DNA of 6,396 nucleotides from Planctomycetaceae bacterium. GTDB lineage: Bacteria > Planctomycetota > Planctomycetia > Pirellulales > JAEUIK01. Below, piece after piece: positions 6,038-6,396 of this stretch. The notes below the pieces were generated by a model, which saw nothing but the letters and a program-made list of their open reading frames with translations, did not search any database and was not told the origin of the DNA. Numbering within the stretch: the stretch's first letter is position 1; each line of letters begins with the position of its first letter. The stretch covers positions 1 to 6,396 of the forward strand of contig WGDQ01000103.1 of NCBI GenBank assembly GCA_015493185.1. The letters run 5' to 3'. A program made the translations under genes and the position numbers.

Positions 6038-6292
6038 ACAGGTCCAGTGGCCGCGCCAGGCCCCGACCGGGGACGCAGGCGATGCACGAAGCCCGGCGAA
6101 TGCCCGACCACGCGGGAATCACGCCCGTCCCCCGACGGCTTTCCTTGTGAAGGGAGTGGCACCCCGCCGGCGCGGGGGGGGTAGCTGGTAAAGGCGAACA
6201 GCCGCGCGGCCGGTCGACGCAGCCAACGGGCCGCGTGTTGGCTGTGCCCCGCCAATACGCCTCGGGCACAAAGGTGCCTCAACAGGTTTTCG
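6038..6292 (+). other. Hairpin-rich region between trxA and its terminator (long 3' UTR or candidate small RNA)
   Basis: No protein-like frame is found in these 255 bases. Hairpins visible on the plus strand are CCCC-GACC-GGGG at 6061-6072, CCGTC-CCCC-GACGG at 6125-6138, a seven-pair stem with a GTG loop at 6140-6156, CCCCGC-CGGC-GCGGGG at 6162-6177, and the strongest at 6218-6246, ten pairs (CAGCCAAC/GTTGGCTG core, 9-base loop). I looked for marks of RNase P RNA, tmRNA and SRP RNA and found none. It may simply be a structured 3' UTR. A separate promoter was not found. Confidence 0.4.
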
Positions 6293-6338
6293 AAAGCTGT
6301 CGCCGGAGCGATTCGGGCCCTCCGGCGGCGGCTTTTTT
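6293..6338 (+). terminator. Strong intrinsic terminator downstream of trxA
   Basis: CGCCGGAG (6301-6308) pairs with CTCCGGCG (6320-6327) around an 11-base loop. The stem continues outward through two G-U pairs to AAAGC/GCTTT, sixteen pairs in all, and ends in TTTTTT at 6333-6338. It is oriented to end plus-strand transcripts, most likely that of trxA. The A-run on the 5' side gives only a weak T-run on the opposite strand, so reverse termination would be less efficient. Confidence 0.88.
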
Positions 6339-6371
6339 CGTTTTGCGATCTCTTTGAACCAGCGTCTCGGT

Positions 6372-6389
6372 TCTTGCACTTCTTGCACT
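6372..6389. repeat. Two tandem copies of a 9-bp unit near the right edge
   Basis: TCTTGCACT occurs twice in direct succession, and a partial third copy (TCT then GCGG) runs toward the window edge. The array may continue outside. No gene can be assigned to 6339-6396; the sequence is too short to tell whether it belongs to a coding region beyond the edge. Confidence 0.55.
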
Positions 6390-6396
6390 TCTGCGG

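Overview
The window is a GC-rich bacterial chromosomal segment with six genes. Five lie on the minus strand and one, thioredoxin, on the plus strand. Gene density is moderate and the gaps are long (135 to 450 bases). Gene content and sequence style suggest a planctomycete-like or similar free-living high-GC bacterium, but that is an impression and no phylogenetic marker is present. I see no tRNA, rRNA, CRISPR array, insertion sequence or phage gene.

Right to left along the minus strand: an AcuI/YhdH-type NADPH-dependent reductase (4232-5263); an archease (3645-4055); a 450-base gap with RNA-hairpin potential (3195-3644); an RtcB RNA ligase with all its catalytic residues (1731-3194); a 306-base gap; a lipoprotein of the PEBP/YbhB family (762-1424); and a DUF434-type protein starting at a GTG (626) and running off the left edge. 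The plus-strand gene is trxA (5711-6037). It has a near-consensus promoter at 5564-5591, a perfect 7-bp GCGA-loop hairpin at the predicted 5' end of its mRNA, and a strong intrinsic terminator at 6293-6338, about 260 bases beyond its stop.

The functional core is RNA end repair and ligation. RtcB joins 2',3'-cyclic-phosphate (or 3'-phosphate) RNA ends to 5'-OH ends, and archease is its known activating partner. The DUF434 protein two genes downstream carries a VDGFN motif and spaced aspartates that resemble a PIN/NYN-type nuclease. This raises the possibility, purely inferred, of an RNA-cutting protein encoded beside an RNA-sealing pair. The PEBP lipoprotein and the reductase have no evident link to this. 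The gaps are too long to assume one operon.

The less explained parts are the rtcB upstream gap (alternative hairpins, a 7-bp direct repeat, a doubtful 90-codon frame), the hairpin-rich stretch between trxA and its terminator, and a 10-mer found four times in the window, three of them around trxA.
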